64,000 nt of DNA from Helicobacter burdigaliensis (GTDB taxonomy: Bacteria > Campylobacterota > Campylobacteria > Campylobacterales > Helicobacteraceae). Each line of letters begins with the position of its first letter. Positions within the stretch are counted from its first letter, which is position 1. The translations under genes and the position numbers were made by a program. Below the pieces are notes generated by a model. That model was not told where the DNA came from, ran no database searches, and was given only the letters and a program-made list of their open reading frames with translations. Below, piece after piece: positions 8,833-17,176 of the stretch. The stretch is taken from positions 1 to 64,000 of the forward strand of contig NZ_QXJG01000004.1 of the NCBI RefSeq assembly GCF_003670295.1. The letters run 5' to 3'.

Positions 8833-10237
8833 AATTACAACTTTAACTTTTGGTTTGGGATTGCTTTTAGCAGGTTGCTCTCTTTCTCCAAAGTATGAGA
8901 AGCCTACGACAAATTTACCCCAAAGTTTTGAAGTGGAAAATCCAAAGCTTGATATGAGTGCTATGGTTTCACAAACTTGGTGGAAAGATTTTGAAGATGA
9001 GGATTTAGATGCACTTGTAAAAGAAGCCTTAGAAAATAATTATGATTTAGCAGTGGCTATGGAGAGAGTAAGTCAGGCTAGAAGTATGTGGGGTTATGCA
9101 AGGAGTGATCGTTATCCTAGTATTGGAGTGCAAGGAGAAGCTACAAGAAATAAGAAGAATCCACAAAATAATAAACCTAACAATTATAATAATTTCTCGC
9201 TCTCTGCAGTGTTTAATTATGAGCTAGATTTGTGGGGGAGAGCAAGAGATGCAGATAGGAGTGCATATGCTACGCTTTTAGCTACTAAAGCTTCAAGGGA
9301 TACGATTATGTTAAGCCTTGTAGCAGGAGTGGCAGAGAGCTACTTTGCACTTTTAACCATTAACAATCAAGTGCAAATTTCACAAAATACGCTTAAAGCA
9401 CGCACAGAAAACTATGAATATAGAAAAAAAGAGTATGAAGTAGGAAAGATTTCAGAGATTGATATGCAACAAGCAAAATCAGAAATGGAGAGCGTGAGGG
9501 CACAACTTCAAAGTCTTTTAATGGAGCAAAATTCCGCACAAACTGCCTTAATGATACTGCTTGGCAGAGATCCGCAAGGGATTTTTAAAGTGGAGCTTCC
9601 AACAAAAGCAAAAGCTCTTCCAAAAGCTCCTATTGTTCCTGTGAATCTGCCTTCAGAGCTTTTAGAGCAACGCCCAGATATTGAAGCAGCCGAGCAGGAT
9701 CTAAAAGCGGCTAACTTCTCTATTGGAGTAGCTAGAAGTGCTTATTTCCCTACTATTTCTTTAACAGGAATGGCAGGATATGTAAATCCAAAGCTAAATG
9801 AGCTTATTAAAAATTCTTCATCCACTTGGAATTATGGAGGGAATTTTGTGGGTAATCTGCTGGATTTTGGTAGGACAAGTGCAAATGTAGAGCTTAGTAA
9901 ATCTCAATATAGAGAAATGGTGTTAAATTACGCTCAAGTAGTGCGAAATGCGTTTGGAGAAGTTAGGGATTCTTTGTTTAATTATTCTATGAGCGAGCAA
10001 AGATTAAAGAGCCTAAAAGATAGAGTAGAAGCACTAAGACGCACTTTGGTTTTAGCAGAATTACGCTATCAAGAAGGATATACAAATTATCTTGAAGTAT
10101 TAAATACGCAAGAAATGCTTTTTAGTGCAGAGTTAGAAGAGCAAAATGCTATGTTAGAGCATTTAAGTTCAGCAATTAATGTGTATAAATCTTTTGGGGG
10201 TGGTTGGGATAAAGCCACTTATGAAGATAGGGATTAA
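8822..10237 (+). CDS. cmeC: Outer-membrane efflux lipoprotein (CmeC/TolC-like)
   Basis: An outer-membrane channel of the NodT/OprM lipoprotein family, 471 residues from the chosen start. The ATG at 8822 gives MKNKITTLTFGLGLLLAGC, a textbook lipobox with Cys19, and is preceded by GGAGGT at 8812-8817. An in-frame ATG at 8810 would add four residues before the signal and has no better site. Two OEP repeats are visible; GISEIDMQQAKSEMESVRAQ-like and EGYTNYLEVLNTQEM segments are the equivalent helices. ELLEQRPDIEAAE is the family hallmark. The 11-base overlap with the pump gene suggests translational coupling. Confidence 0.93.
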   Translation: MKNKITTLTFGLGLLLAGCSLSPKYEKPTTNLPQSFEVENPKLDMSAMVSQTWWKDFEDEDLDALVKEALENNYDLAVAMERVSQARSMWGYARSDRYPSIGVQGEATRNKKNPQNNKPNNYNNFSLSAVFNYELDLWGRARDADRSAYATLLATKASRDTIMLSLVAGVAESYFALLTINNQVQISQNTLKARTENYEYRKKEYEVGKISEIDMQQAKSEMESVRAQLQSLLMEQNSAQTALMILLGRDPQGIFKVELPTKAKALPKAPIVPVNLPSELLEQRPDIEAAEQDLKAANFSIGVARSAYFPTISLTGMAGYVNPKLNELIKNSSSTWNYGGNFVGNLLDFGRTSANVELSKSQYREMVLNYAQVVRNAFGEVRDSLFNYSMSEQRLKSLKDRVEALRRTLVLAELRYQEGYTNYLEVLNTQEMLFSAELEEQNAMLEHLSSAINVYKSFGGGWDKATYEDRD

Positions 10238-10283
10238 AATTCTTAGTTAATGTGTATTTGTGTTGCAAGTAAAACACTCCCTT

Positions 10284-10360
10284 GTCATTGCGAGGCACAT
10301 TGTGCCGAAGCATACAAGCGAAGCGTTATCCACAAGCGATAGCGAAGTGCAAATCTAAAA
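10284..10360 (+). repeat. REP-like element copy A
   Basis: Begins GTCATTGCGAG and ends at GCAAATCTAAAA. The inner hairpin is perfect: GGCACA (10294-10299), one T, TGTGCC (10301-10306). It contains extra AAGCG repeats and is longer than the other copies. A DnaA-box-like TTATCCACA at 10326-10334 lies within it by chance. Confidence 0.55.
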
Positions 10361-10516
10361 GAGAGTGGAAGATATTTTATTCAAAAGTAAGTTATCTTAG
10401 GCGAGAAGTGGGAGCCCTGAATTTGACAAGCAAATTCTTCCCGTTTGTTGCAAGGCAACCAACCCTATGGAACATCGCGACGATAATTTCTTTTGCAATA
10501 AAGAGTTTATCCCTTT

Positions 10517-10613
10517 TCATTGCGAGATTCACTTGTGAGCCGAAGCAATCTAAAAGGCTACCTTGACGGGTTATTCTTTTAGACTGCCACGAGGTTTTAA
10601 CCTCTCGCAGTAA
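10517..10613. repeat. REP-like elements B and C in head-to-head arrangement
   Basis: Copy B runs from CATTGCGAG at 10518 to GCAATCTAAAAG near 10556. Copy C is its inverse, from CTTTTAGAC at 10576 to CTCTCGCAGTAAC near 10613, with its own hairpin GAGGTT/AACCTC at 10591-10604. The B end AATCTAAAAG and the C start CTTTTAGA are complementary, so the pair can fold into one large cruciform, like a bacterial interspersed mosaic element. Confidence 0.55.
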
Positions 10614-10636
10614 CACGTTGGGTTGTCCTAAAATTA

Positions 10637-10676
10637 TCATTGCGAACGAAGCGTAGCGGAGTGTGGCAATCTATAA
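10637..10676 (+). repeat. REP-like element copy D
   Basis: Reads TCATTGCGAACGAAGCGTAG then CGGAGTGTGGCAATCTATAA. It matches the start and end of copies A and B, with AGCG direct repeats in the middle. This form is the closest to intergenic repeats seen in many bacterial genomes. Confidence 0.55.
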
Positions 10677-10800
10677 GGGAAGCCACCCTTTTGTCATCGT
10701 GGAGGTTTCCCTGTCTTAACCTTGTTTAGAGGGTTTAATGTGTTTTTATCTTAAAATTTTCATTTAAGTAAATTCTTAAAAGTTATTTATGTGCTTGTTT

Positions 10801-10809
10801 TGTTATAAT
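10801..10809 (+). promoter_or_regulatory. Extended -10 promoter of the lipoprotein-cmoB pair
   Basis: TGTTATAAT is a TGn-extended -10 element 28 bases upstream of the lipoprotein ATG, with AAGGAAAAGT as ribosome binding site between them. Confidence 0.6.
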
Positions 10810-10837
10810 TCATAAAATTTTTCTAATAAGGAAAAGT

Positions 10838-11059
10838 ATGAAATTAGCATTTTTGCTTTTAGGTTGTGCGTTTCTTTTTAGTGGTTGTGTTTATCATAAT
10901 AGATGTGGTTTAAGTGCATCTGATTGGGAAGATAAGGGATATTATTATGATTCTCAAGGGAATTATAGAGAAACTTGTCCAGAGGATATGCTTCTTTATA
11001 AAGATGATGCGCCAAGAAATACTAATGGAATAGAGCAAGATGAAGCTGAACTCTATTAA
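10838..11059 (+). CDS. Small lipoprotein of unknown function
   Basis: A 73-residue product whose first 17 residues form a lipoprotein signal: MKLAFLLLGC, then FLFSGC with the probable lipidated Cys17. The mature part is about 56 residues and hydrophilic. It is rich in Tyr, Asp, Glu and Gln (for example DKGYYYDSQGNYRE) and has three more Cys. I recognise no domain. It has a good promoter and ribosome binding site, so it is a real gene. It overlaps cmoB by 20 bases and is probably expressed with it. A surface or periplasm-facing role can be inferred only from the signal. Confidence 0.75.
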   Translation: MKLAFLLLGCAFLFSGCVYHNRCGLSASDWEDKGYYYDSQGNYRETCPEDMLLYKDDAPRNTNGIEQDEAELY

Positions 11060-11957
11060 AAAAACACGCGAATCTTTGCTTACGCATAAGCATATTTTAC
11101 CACTTTTGGAGGAATTAAAGAAGATTGAAACGATACCAAAAGAAGAGCTCATGGGTGTTAAATTTTCTTTAAAAGAAGCCATAGAAATTCATTTGCCCCA
11201 TGCTTCTAGGACGACTTTAGAGCTCATTGAAAGTGTTGCTAGAAGTCTTATTCCTTGGAGAAAAGGACCTTTTAAAATCAATAATCTTTTAATTGATAGT
11301 GAGTGGAATAGCTCTATAAAATACAATCTTTTGGCTCCCCATCTTAATATTGAAAATAAAGTAGTGGCAGATATTGGTTGCAACAATGGCTATTATATGC
11401 TGCAAATGCTTGCAAAAGAACCTTTGAGGATAGTGGGGTTTGATCCTATGCCACTTTGTAAATTGCAATTTGATTTTATAACTTCTCTTGTGGGTGAAGT
11501 TCCTTTGAAGTTTGAAATGCTAGGAATAGAAGATTTACCTTTTTATGGAGTGGAGTTTGATAGTGTGTTGTGTCTTGGCGTTTTGTATCACAGGAAAAGT
11601 CCATTAGACTGTATCAAGCTTGTTTTTAATTCTTTAAAAAAGGGTGGGGAGGCTATTTTTGATAGTATTATTATCCCAGGGAATGAATTAACTTGTCTTT
11701 TTCCAAAGGAGAGATATGCAAAAATGCCTAATGTTTATTTTATCCCTACACTAGAAACTTTTAAAAATTGGCTTTTAAGAAGCGGTTTTAAAGAAGTGCA
11801 ACACATTGCGACATTAAAAACAGGTATTGAAGAACAAAGAAAAACAGAATGGAGTTCTAAAGAAAGTCTTGAAGATTTTTTAGATTCTACAAAAGAAAAA
11901 ACGATTGAGGGATATCCAGCACCCCTTAGAGCGTATCTTAAAGCTAAAAAGCTTTAA
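11040..11957 (+). CDS. cmoB: tRNA U34 carboxymethyltransferase CmoB
   Basis: Transfers the carboxymethyl group of carboxy-SAM to 5-hydroxyuridine at tRNA position 34, giving cmo5U in tRNAs that read four-fold boxes. The 305 residues contain the CmoB signature GPFKINNLLIDSEWNSSIKY near residue 78 and the Rossmann SAM-binding motif VADIGCNNGYYML near residue 108. They also contain GFDPMPLCKLQFDFI and LGVLYHRKSPLDCIKL. The length is normal for Campylobacterota. The start overlaps the lipoprotein gene, and no separate promoter is obvious. The partner CmoA is not in the window. Confidence 0.93.
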   Translation: MKLNSIKKTRESLLTHKHILPLLEELKKIETIPKEELMGVKFSLKEAIEIHLPHASRTTLELIESVARSLIPWRKGPFKINNLLIDSEWNSSIKYNLLAPHLNIENKVVADIGCNNGYYMLQMLAKEPLRIVGFDPMPLCKLQFDFITSLVGEVPLKFEMLGIEDLPFYGVEFDSVLCLGVLYHRKSPLDCIKLVFNSLKKGGEAIFDSIIIPGNELTCLFPKERYAKMPNVYFIPTLETFKNWLLRSGFKEVQHIATLKTGIEEQRKTEWSSKESLEDFLDSTKEKTIEGYPAPLRAYLKAKKL

Positions 11958-11960
11958 GAA

Positions 11961-12728
11961 TTAGAAAATTCCACTAATTTGGTTTGCAATTTTATCTTCT
12001 AGCACGGGTATAGCTTCTTCTAAAGTCAAATTAAGCTTTGTAGCTTCTGCAAAAAGAGTGGTTTGTTTTTCTGAATAGTCTGTTGTATAGATTTGCTCAT
12101 TATAATTAGTGCGATTGTCTTGTAATCTTCCACCGCCTTGTGTATCTCTAACATCGCCTCCAAAGCTATTTAAAAAACCTGCTCTTCTTCCATCAGTAAC
12201 TGTGGCTTGTCTTGAAGCAGAAGCGTTTGTATTGATGGTTCCACCTTCTACTTTTTGGCGAATGTTAATATCTACTTGCATTTGATAAATCGTATCTTCT
12301 GTGAGTTTTCCTGCAATCCCACCTACTAAAGCACCAATCGCACCACCTGCAATAGTTCCTGTCATAGAGCCATGGTTATATCCACCTACGCCTGCACCAA
12401 CTCCAGCACCTAGAACCGCTGCTCCTGTTGCATTATTTTCTTGCTTTATATTGCAATAAAGCACATTAGCTTGTAAAATAAAATTTGCCATTTTAGGATC
12501 ATCTACGATTGTATAGCCTTTAGCTTGTAGGTTGCCTAGAACTTTTGATAATAAATTAATATTTTGTCCGCTTGTATTCCGCATCGCTATATAAATAGTT
12601 TGTTTATTTTTGGCAACAGGATCAATAAAGATACTCTGACTCATTGTGGCTTTAGTTTGCATTGTTGTTGTTACACAACCACTTAAAAACAAAGCACATA
12701 AAATACCTAAAAGATAAAAGCGTTTCAT
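11961..12728 (-). CDS. TraT-like complement resistance lipoprotein
   Basis: A 255-residue outer-membrane lipoprotein of the TraT family. The signal ends with LFLSGC (Cys18). The N-terminal SQSIFIDPVAKNKQTIYIAM and the middle glycine-zipper segment (AAVLGAGVGAGVGGY, then GTIAGGAIGALVGGIAGKL, residues about 105-145) are typical of TraT, which forms oligomers on the cell surface. In plasmids TraT mediates surface exclusion and serum resistance. Chromosomal copies are common in Helicobacter and Campylobacter relatives, and their job is less clear. It is convergent with cmoB (three bases apart). No conjugation genes are nearby, so plasmid origin is not suggested. Confidence 0.85.
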   Translation of the reverse strand: MKRFYLLGILCALFLSGCVTTTMQTKATMSQSIFIDPVAKNKQTIYIAMRNTSGQNINLLSKVLGNLQAKGYTIVDDPKMANFILQANVLYCNIKQENNATGAAVLGAGVGAGVGGYNHGSMTGTIAGGAIGALVGGIAGKLTEDTIYQMQVDINIRQKVEGGTINTNASASRQATVTDGRRAGFLNSFGGDVRDTQGGGRLQDNRTNYNEQIYTTDYSEKQTTLFAEATKLNLTLEEAIPVLEDKIANQISGIF

Positions 12729-12875
12729 TTGTATTCCTTAAATAATTGTTTTGATAAAGGCGATTATATCTAAAAAATAGAAATAAATAATAAATTTTCT
12801 TTTGTTCTTGTAAAATTAGTCTAAGTAAAAATGTGCAGTGCTTTGGTTTGTGAGTTTGTGTAATTTATTTAAAGA

Positions 12876-12899
12876 CTAGCAATCTAAAAAGATTGCTAG
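12876..12899 (-). terminator. Terminator of the dedA-pepA-ychF operon
   Basis: CTAGCAATCT (12876-12885) and AGATTGCTAG (12890-12899) form a perfect ten-base-pair stem with a four-base loop, 12 bases past the ychF stop. On the minus strand the loop reads TTTT and the stem is followed by TCTTT. The U run is short, but the position is right. Confidence 0.6.
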
Positions 12900-12911
12900 A
12901 ATATTTTAAAA

Positions 12912-14018
12912 TCAAACATTAAAGCGGAAATGCATAATATCTCCATCATTTACGATATATTCTTTGCCCTCAACCCTCATTAATCCAGCTTCTTTGCATT
13001 TTGCTTCGCCACCCTGTTTAATAAAGTCTTCATAGGAGATAACTTCTGCTCTAATAAAGCCTTTTTCAAAGTCTTTGTGGATTACTCCAGCGGCAACGGG
13101 AGCTTTATCGCCTTTATGGATTGTCCATGAACGCACTTCTTTAACTCCTGCTGTAAAATAGCTAATAAGCCCAAGTTTTGCAAATCCAAGCTTGATAATC
13201 GCATCTAAACCGCTCTCTTTTACACCAAGTTCTGCTAAAAACTCTTTTTGTTCAGTTTCATCTAAGCTTACTAATTCTTCCTCAATTTTAGAACAAAGCT
13301 TAATCACTTCTGCATTATTTTTTTGTGCGTAAGTTTTAAGCGATTTTACAAGTGCATTATCTTCTAGCAAGGAGGCTTCATCTACATTAGCACCATAAAT
13401 AATATCCTTATTGGTTAAAAAGCGGAGTTCCTTGTCTAAAAGCAAAAAGCTCTCATCCTCTTTTTTGCTAAAATTTCTTACCGCTTCCCCAGATTCAATA
13501 TGTGCTAGAAGCTCTTTTGCAATTTCTAATTGAGCTTTTGCTTCTTTATCTGTGCCATTTTTTGTATTTTTAGTTAATCTTTCTACTCTTTTTTGGAGGG
13601 TTTGCATATCTGCAATTAAAAGCTCTGTTTCTATAATCTCCACATCACGCAAAGGATCAATGCTGCCTTCAACATGCGTGATATTGCTATCTTCAAAGCA
13701 TCTTACAATGTGTAAGATCACTTCAGTTTCTTTGATATTTGCTAGAAATTGATTGCCAAGCCCCTCGCCTTTGCTAGCACCTTTTACTAATCCTGCAATA
13801 TCTACAAATTCTACTTGAGAATGCACGATTTTTTCAGGATTTACGATTTTAGATAGCTCATCTAAACGACTATCAGGCACAGGGACAACTGCCTTATTGG
13901 GTTCAATTGTGCAAAAGGGATAATTTGCAGATTGTGCATTTTGCGTTTTAGTAAGTGCGTTAAAAGTGGTAGATTTTCCGACATTTGGCAAACCTACAAT
14001 CCCAATAGATAAACCCAT
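12912..14018 (-). CDS. ychF: Redox-responsive ATPase/GTPase YchF
   Basis: An Obg-family P-loop NTPase of 368 residues that associates with ribosomes and stress responses. The Walker A motif is GLPNVGKST near residue 9. The switch region is VDIAGLVKGASKGEGLGNQF around residue 73. The G4 position reads GANVDE rather than NKxD, which explains the ATP preference of YchF. A C-terminal TGS domain ends VNDGDIMHFRFNV. The start shares one base with the pepA stop (TAATG), so translation is coupled. H. pylori has the same ychF-pepA-dedA order. Confidence 0.95.
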   Translation of the reverse strand: MGLSIGIVGLPNVGKSTTFNALTKTQNAQSANYPFCTIEPNKAVVPVPDSRLDELSKIVNPEKIVHSQVEFVDIAGLVKGASKGEGLGNQFLANIKETEVILHIVRCFEDSNITHVEGSIDPLRDVEIIETELLIADMQTLQKRVERLTKNTKNGTDKEAKAQLEIAKELLAHIESGEAVRNFSKKEDESFLLLDKELRFLTNKDIIYGANVDEASLLEDNALVKSLKTYAQKNNAEVIKLCSKIEEELVSLDETEQKEFLAELGVKESGLDAIIKLGFAKLGLISYFTAGVKEVRSWTIHKGDKAPVAAGVIHKDFEKGFIRAEVISYEDFIKQGGEAKCKEAGLMRVEGKEYIVNDGDIMHFRFNV

Positions 14019-15445
14019 TATTTTTCCTTTATATTATTTTTGATAAATTCTACACAAGCTCTAACACCAGCACCGCTTGCACCAAAAGGATTCACTCCCC
14101 AGCTTTTCTCCACATAAGCAGGTCCAGCGATATCTAAGTGTAGCCATTTGTCTTGTAAGCTTTTTGGAACGAATTCTCCTAAAAACATTCCCGCACTTAT
14201 AGCGCTACCATATCTTGATGAGGGGATATTGCAAAGATCTGCTACCTCTGATTTATAAAGCTTTTTTAAATAGGGATTAAAAGGTAAAATTGCACTAAGT
14301 TCTCCTGCATTATTTGCACTCATTAAAAAAGAGTGTTGCAGTTTTGAATTATATCCCATAACGCCTGTTGTGTATTCGCCAAGTGCTACCACACAAGCAC
14401 CTGTTAGGGTTGCTAAATCTAGTAGATAATTAGGTTCTAATTCACTTGCATAACTTAGACAATCTGCTAATACCAAGCGTCCTTCAGCATCAGTATTTCT
14501 AACTTCTATGCTTTTACCGCTACGAGAAATTAAAATATCATCAGGTTTATAAGCATTTCCGCCAATCATATTTTCCGCTAAACCTAAAATACCATGCACT
14601 TCAGCTTCTAAGCCAAGTTTTGCAACACTTTGCAAGATTCCAAGCACCGCACAAGCACCGCTTTTATCTGCTTTCATGGTTGTCATATAATCGCCTGGTT
14701 TTAAGCTTAGCCCCCCGCTATCATAAGTTAGTCCCTTGCCTACGAATACAAATTTAGGGATATTTTTATTTTTAGATTTTTTAGGTTTATAGCTTAAATG
14801 GACTAAAAAAGGAGAATTTACGCTCGCTTTTGCCACTGCTAAAAATGCACCCATTTTTTCTTTTTCTAAATCTTTAGAATCTAAAACTTTGCACTCTAAA
14901 TTTAATTCTTTTGCTAATTTTTGCGCATCTTTGGCAATAAATTCAGGAGTGGCTTGCATAGGGGGAGTATTAATGAGATTGCGGACATAATTTACACTAT
15001 CAGCGATAATATGTGCTTCTAAAATAATAGTTTCTAAGTCTTGTTGCGGTATTTTTGTAGAATTTAGATAAATTTCTTCTAATGTAGTTTCGCTCTTTTT
15101 TTCTTTAAAATCTTCAAAAGTATAGTTTCCTAGCAAGATACCCTCACAAGCTTCTTTAGCTTCTTTTATACTTTCTACATTTAAGCTTAGGGTTTTGATA
15201 TTTAGCTTTTTTAAAAAATTAATTGCTAAGAAAAAAGCATCTCTTATGGAATTACAAAAAGAAGATTCCTCATCAATGCTTACTAAATATATATTTCCAT
15301 AAGGGACAAAAAGATTTCCCTCTCCTTTGTAGTTTTGAAATTCTAAAAAAGCTTTTTGTTCTTTTGTGAGATTTTTTGGTATTTTTTGGTTTCTTATAAG
15401 GATAAGATTAACATTGCCTTTTTTACTACCTGCTAAAATTTTCAT
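14018..15445 (-). CDS. pepA: Leucyl aminopeptidase (M17)
   Basis: A cytosolic dimetal aminopeptidase of 475 residues that releases N-terminal amino acids, preferring Leu. The metal-binding and catalytic blocks are GLTYDSGGLSLKPGDYM, MKADKSGACAVLG and the M17 signature NTDAEGRLVLAD. LDIAGPAYVEKSWGVNPFGA closes the C-terminal domain. The N-terminal domain is more variable, as usual for Helicobacter enzymes. It is the middle gene of dedA-pepA-ychF, overlapping dedA by 20 bases and ychF by one. Confidence 0.95.
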   Translation of the reverse strand: MKILAGSKKGNVNLILIRNQKIPKNLTKEQKAFLEFQNYKGEGNLFVPYGNIYLVSIDEESSFCNSIRDAFFLAINFLKKLNIKTLSLNVESIKEAKEACEGILLGNYTFEDFKEKKSETTLEEIYLNSTKIPQQDLETIILEAHIIADSVNYVRNLINTPPMQATPEFIAKDAQKLAKELNLECKVLDSKDLEKEKMGAFLAVAKASVNSPFLVHLSYKPKKSKNKNIPKFVFVGKGLTYDSGGLSLKPGDYMTTMKADKSGACAVLGILQSVAKLGLEAEVHGILGLAENMIGGNAYKPDDILISRSGKSIEVRNTDAEGRLVLADCLSYASELEPNYLLDLATLTGACVVALGEYTTGVMGYNSKLQHSFLMSANNAGELSAILPFNPYLKKLYKSEVADLCNIPSSRYGSAISAGMFLGEFVPKSLQDKWLHLDIAGPAYVEKSWGVNPFGASGAGVRACVEFIKNNIKEK

Positions 15446-16031
15446 TTTTTTCTCCTATGATTTTCTTTTCTACTTTTTTGGTAACTCTATGAAGATAATA
15501 ATAAATCCCTCCACCTACTATAATCGCAAAAGGAATTGCTACATAATAATGCTCTTTGGCATAATGCACGAGTGCTAAAAGTTGTTCGCCAAAGTAATAA
15601 GCAAGCATTATGGTTATAGTTGCCCAAATCATTGCGCTTATTAAATTAATAAAAGCAAAAGTTTTAGCGCTATATCTTGTAACGCCAATACTCATGGGTA
15701 TCACCGTTCGCATTCCATAAAGATAGCGTTGCACAAAAATAATAGGCCAACCATACTTTTGTAGCAACAAATGTGCAAAGGCAAACTTTCTCCGTTGTGT
15801 TTTTAGCTGTTTGTAGATGAATTGTTTATTATAACGCCCAATATAAAAATAAACTTGATCTCCTACAAAACCGCCAAGTCCTGCTACAACGATAGCAATA
15901 GGGATAGCCATATCCCCAGTATGGCACATAATCCCTGCCATAATAAGTCCAAGCTCACCTTCTAATGTGCTCCAAATAAAAAGAATAATATAGCCATATT
16001 CTTGTAGCCAATGCGTAAAAAGCTCTTCCAT
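15426..16031 (-). CDS. DedA-family membrane protein (VTT domain)
   Basis: A 201-residue polytopic inner-membrane protein. Helices lie at about residues 14-34, 42-62, 130-155 and 163-180. The DedA motif QRYLYGMRTVIPMSIGVTRY sits near residue 101, and a conserved acidic residue in STLEGELGL near residue 23. Family members recycle or flip undecaprenyl phosphate or phospholipids and help maintain proton motive force. This copy is first in an operon with pepA and ychF. A second, more canonical DedA is at 26276-26878, so the two may be specialised. Confidence 0.85.
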   Translation of the reverse strand: MEELFTHWLQEYGYIILFIWSTLEGELGLIMAGIMCHTGDMAIPIAIVVAGLGGFVGDQVYFYIGRYNKQFIYKQLKTQRRKFAFAHLLLQKYGWPIIFVQRYLYGMRTVIPMSIGVTRYSAKTFAFINLISAMIWATITIMLAYYFGEQLLALVHYAKEHYYVAIPFAIIVGGGIYYYLHRVTKKVEKKIIGEKNENFSR

Positions 16032-16091
16032 GATACTTGCTTCTTTAGTTAATTTTATATTTTATTCTAACAAAAAAATACTTACAAACTA

Positions 16092-16445
16092 CTAATCGGC
16101 TTTAAAACTTAAAGAAATTGAATTGACACAATGGCGTGTATTTTTAGCAGTGAATCCCTCTCCTCTAAAAATATGCCCAAGATGTCCGCCACATTTAGCA
16201 CACACTATTTCTGTGCGTCTGCCATCCCTATCAGGTTGTTCTTTGACTGCATTTTCAATACAAGAATCAAAACTAGGCCAGCCACAGCCAGAATGGAATT
16301 TGTCTTTAGAGCTATAAAGGGGGCTTAGACATTGTTTGCATACATAAATGCCTTTTTCAAAAAAGTTTTCATATTTGCCACTAAAGGGAGCTTCTGTGCC
16401 TTTGTGGAGAATAATAGCTTTTTCTTCTTTGCTTAAGGGTTGCAT
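16092..16445 (-). CDS. msrB: Peptide-methionine (R)-S-oxide reductase MsrB
   Basis: Repairs methionine-R-sulfoxide in oxidised proteins using thioredoxin. From the chosen ATG at 16445 the product has 117 residues. Counting from an upstream TTG at 16475, the zinc cysteines are the pairs C46/C49 and C92/C95 and the catalytic Cys is C116 in TRHCVNS. SGCGWPSF is the substrate pocket. I prefer the ATG because AAAAGG lies six bases before it and homologues begin with the sequence that follows (MQPLSKEEKAIILH). The N-terminal part lacks MsrA, so this is the single-domain form. There are 52 bases between it and yggS, so it may be the last gene of the pyrD operon or have its own promoter. Confidence 0.93.
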   Translation of the reverse strand: MQPLSKEEKAIILHKGTEAPFSGKYENFFEKGIYVCKQCLSPLYSSKDKFHSGCGWPSFDSCIENAVKEQPDRDGRRTEIVCAKCGGHLGHIFRGEGFTAKNTRHCVNSISLSFKAD

Positions 16446-16497
16446 TTTTTGCCTTTTTGTTGAAATTCTACCCAAGAATTAGTAAATCGATGGTTTA

Positions 16498-17166
16498 TTA
16501 TTTAAAAAGAGTGCTTCCTAAGCGCACTAAATTACTTCCACATTCTATGGCTAGAGTAAAATCGCTACTCATTCCCATGCTTAAAATTTGTGCTCCTTCT
16601 TTTTGCAGTTTTTCATAAATATTTCTTGTACACTCAAAGCTTTTTTGGATAACTTTTAAATCTTGCGTATGTGCTCCTATACTCATAAGTCCGCACAGCT
16701 TGATATTAGGGCATTCTTCTTTTATTTTTAAATAAGATTCATAAGCGACTTCTGGTGCAAAACCACTTTTGCTTTCTTCTTTGGCACTATTGACTTGCAA
16801 AAGGGTATTTAGGCTTAAATTTTCTTTTTGCAATCTTTTTTGTAATTCTTGTGCAAGCTCTAAAGAATGGAGGCTTTGTAGCATAAAGGGTTTAATTTTT
16901 AAAAGTGCGTTGATTTTGTTTGTCTGCAAAGTGCCTATAAAATGCCATTCTAAAGGAAGAGAATCTAAGCTTATACTTTTAGTTTGTAAATCTTGCACTT
17001 TATTTTCCCCAAAGGCTCTTTGTCCACATTGATAGAGCGCTTTAATCTCTTCAGAGCTAGAGTATTTGCTAACTGCTACAAGCTTTATAATTCTATGCCT
17101 ATCTACGCTAATTCTTGCTTTTTCGATTCTTTCAATCGCATCGATTAAATTTTGTTCCAATTGCAT
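16498..17166 (-). CDS. yggS: YggS-family PLP homeostasis protein
   Basis: A PLP-binding protein of the COG0325 family that buffers pyridoxal phosphate and affects amino-acid pools; it has no known catalytic reaction. Key features are the PLP lysine in KLVAVSKYSSSEEIKALY, GENKVQD, EWHFIGTLQTNK, GLMSIG and the phosphate loop SMGMSSDFTLAIECGSNLVRLGS. I choose the ATG at 17166 (222 residues, MQLEQN), preceded by AAGGAAA. The longer frame from 17193 would start inside rseP and add nine unconserved residues. There are ten bases between it and rseP. Confidence 0.92.
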   Translation of the reverse strand: MQLEQNLIDAIERIEKARISVDRHRIIKLVAVSKYSSSEEIKALYQCGQRAFGENKVQDLQTKSISLDSLPLEWHFIGTLQTNKINALLKIKPFMLQSLHSLELAQELQKRLQKENLSLNTLLQVNSAKEESKSGFAPEVAYESYLKIKEECPNIKLCGLMSIGAHTQDLKVIQKSFECTRNIYEKLQKEGAQILSMGMSSDFTLAIECGSNLVRLGSTLFK

Positions 17167-17176
17167 TTTATTTCCT

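Larger units (their letters stand above)
10238..10837. repeat. 600-base gene-free region of REP-like repeats
   Basis: No credible gene lies here; the open frames are by-products of the repeats. At least four degenerate copies follow one pattern: CATTGCGA, a short variable hairpin, then GAAGC or GGC leading to AATCTA. They begin at about 10284, 10518, 10637 and, inverted, 10576-10613. A further decayed copy starts near 10694 (GTCATCGTGG). The last 60 bases hold the promoter of the lipoprotein gene. Confidence 0.7.

Noticed and set aside
10282-10640. Open frames of 94 and 82 codons on opposite strands in the repeat region
   Set aside because: They run through palindromic repeats, have no ribosome binding site, no domain and a composition unlike genuine proteins here, so I do not call them genes.
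11961-12728. TraT-like gene as a sign of a conjugative element
   Set aside because: It is a lone chromosomal lipoprotein gene among housekeeping genes, with no other transfer genes.
14711-14716. Run of six C in pepA (and a similar run near 50054 in the TonB receptor gene)
   Set aside because: Short runs in intact genes; no sign of phase variation.
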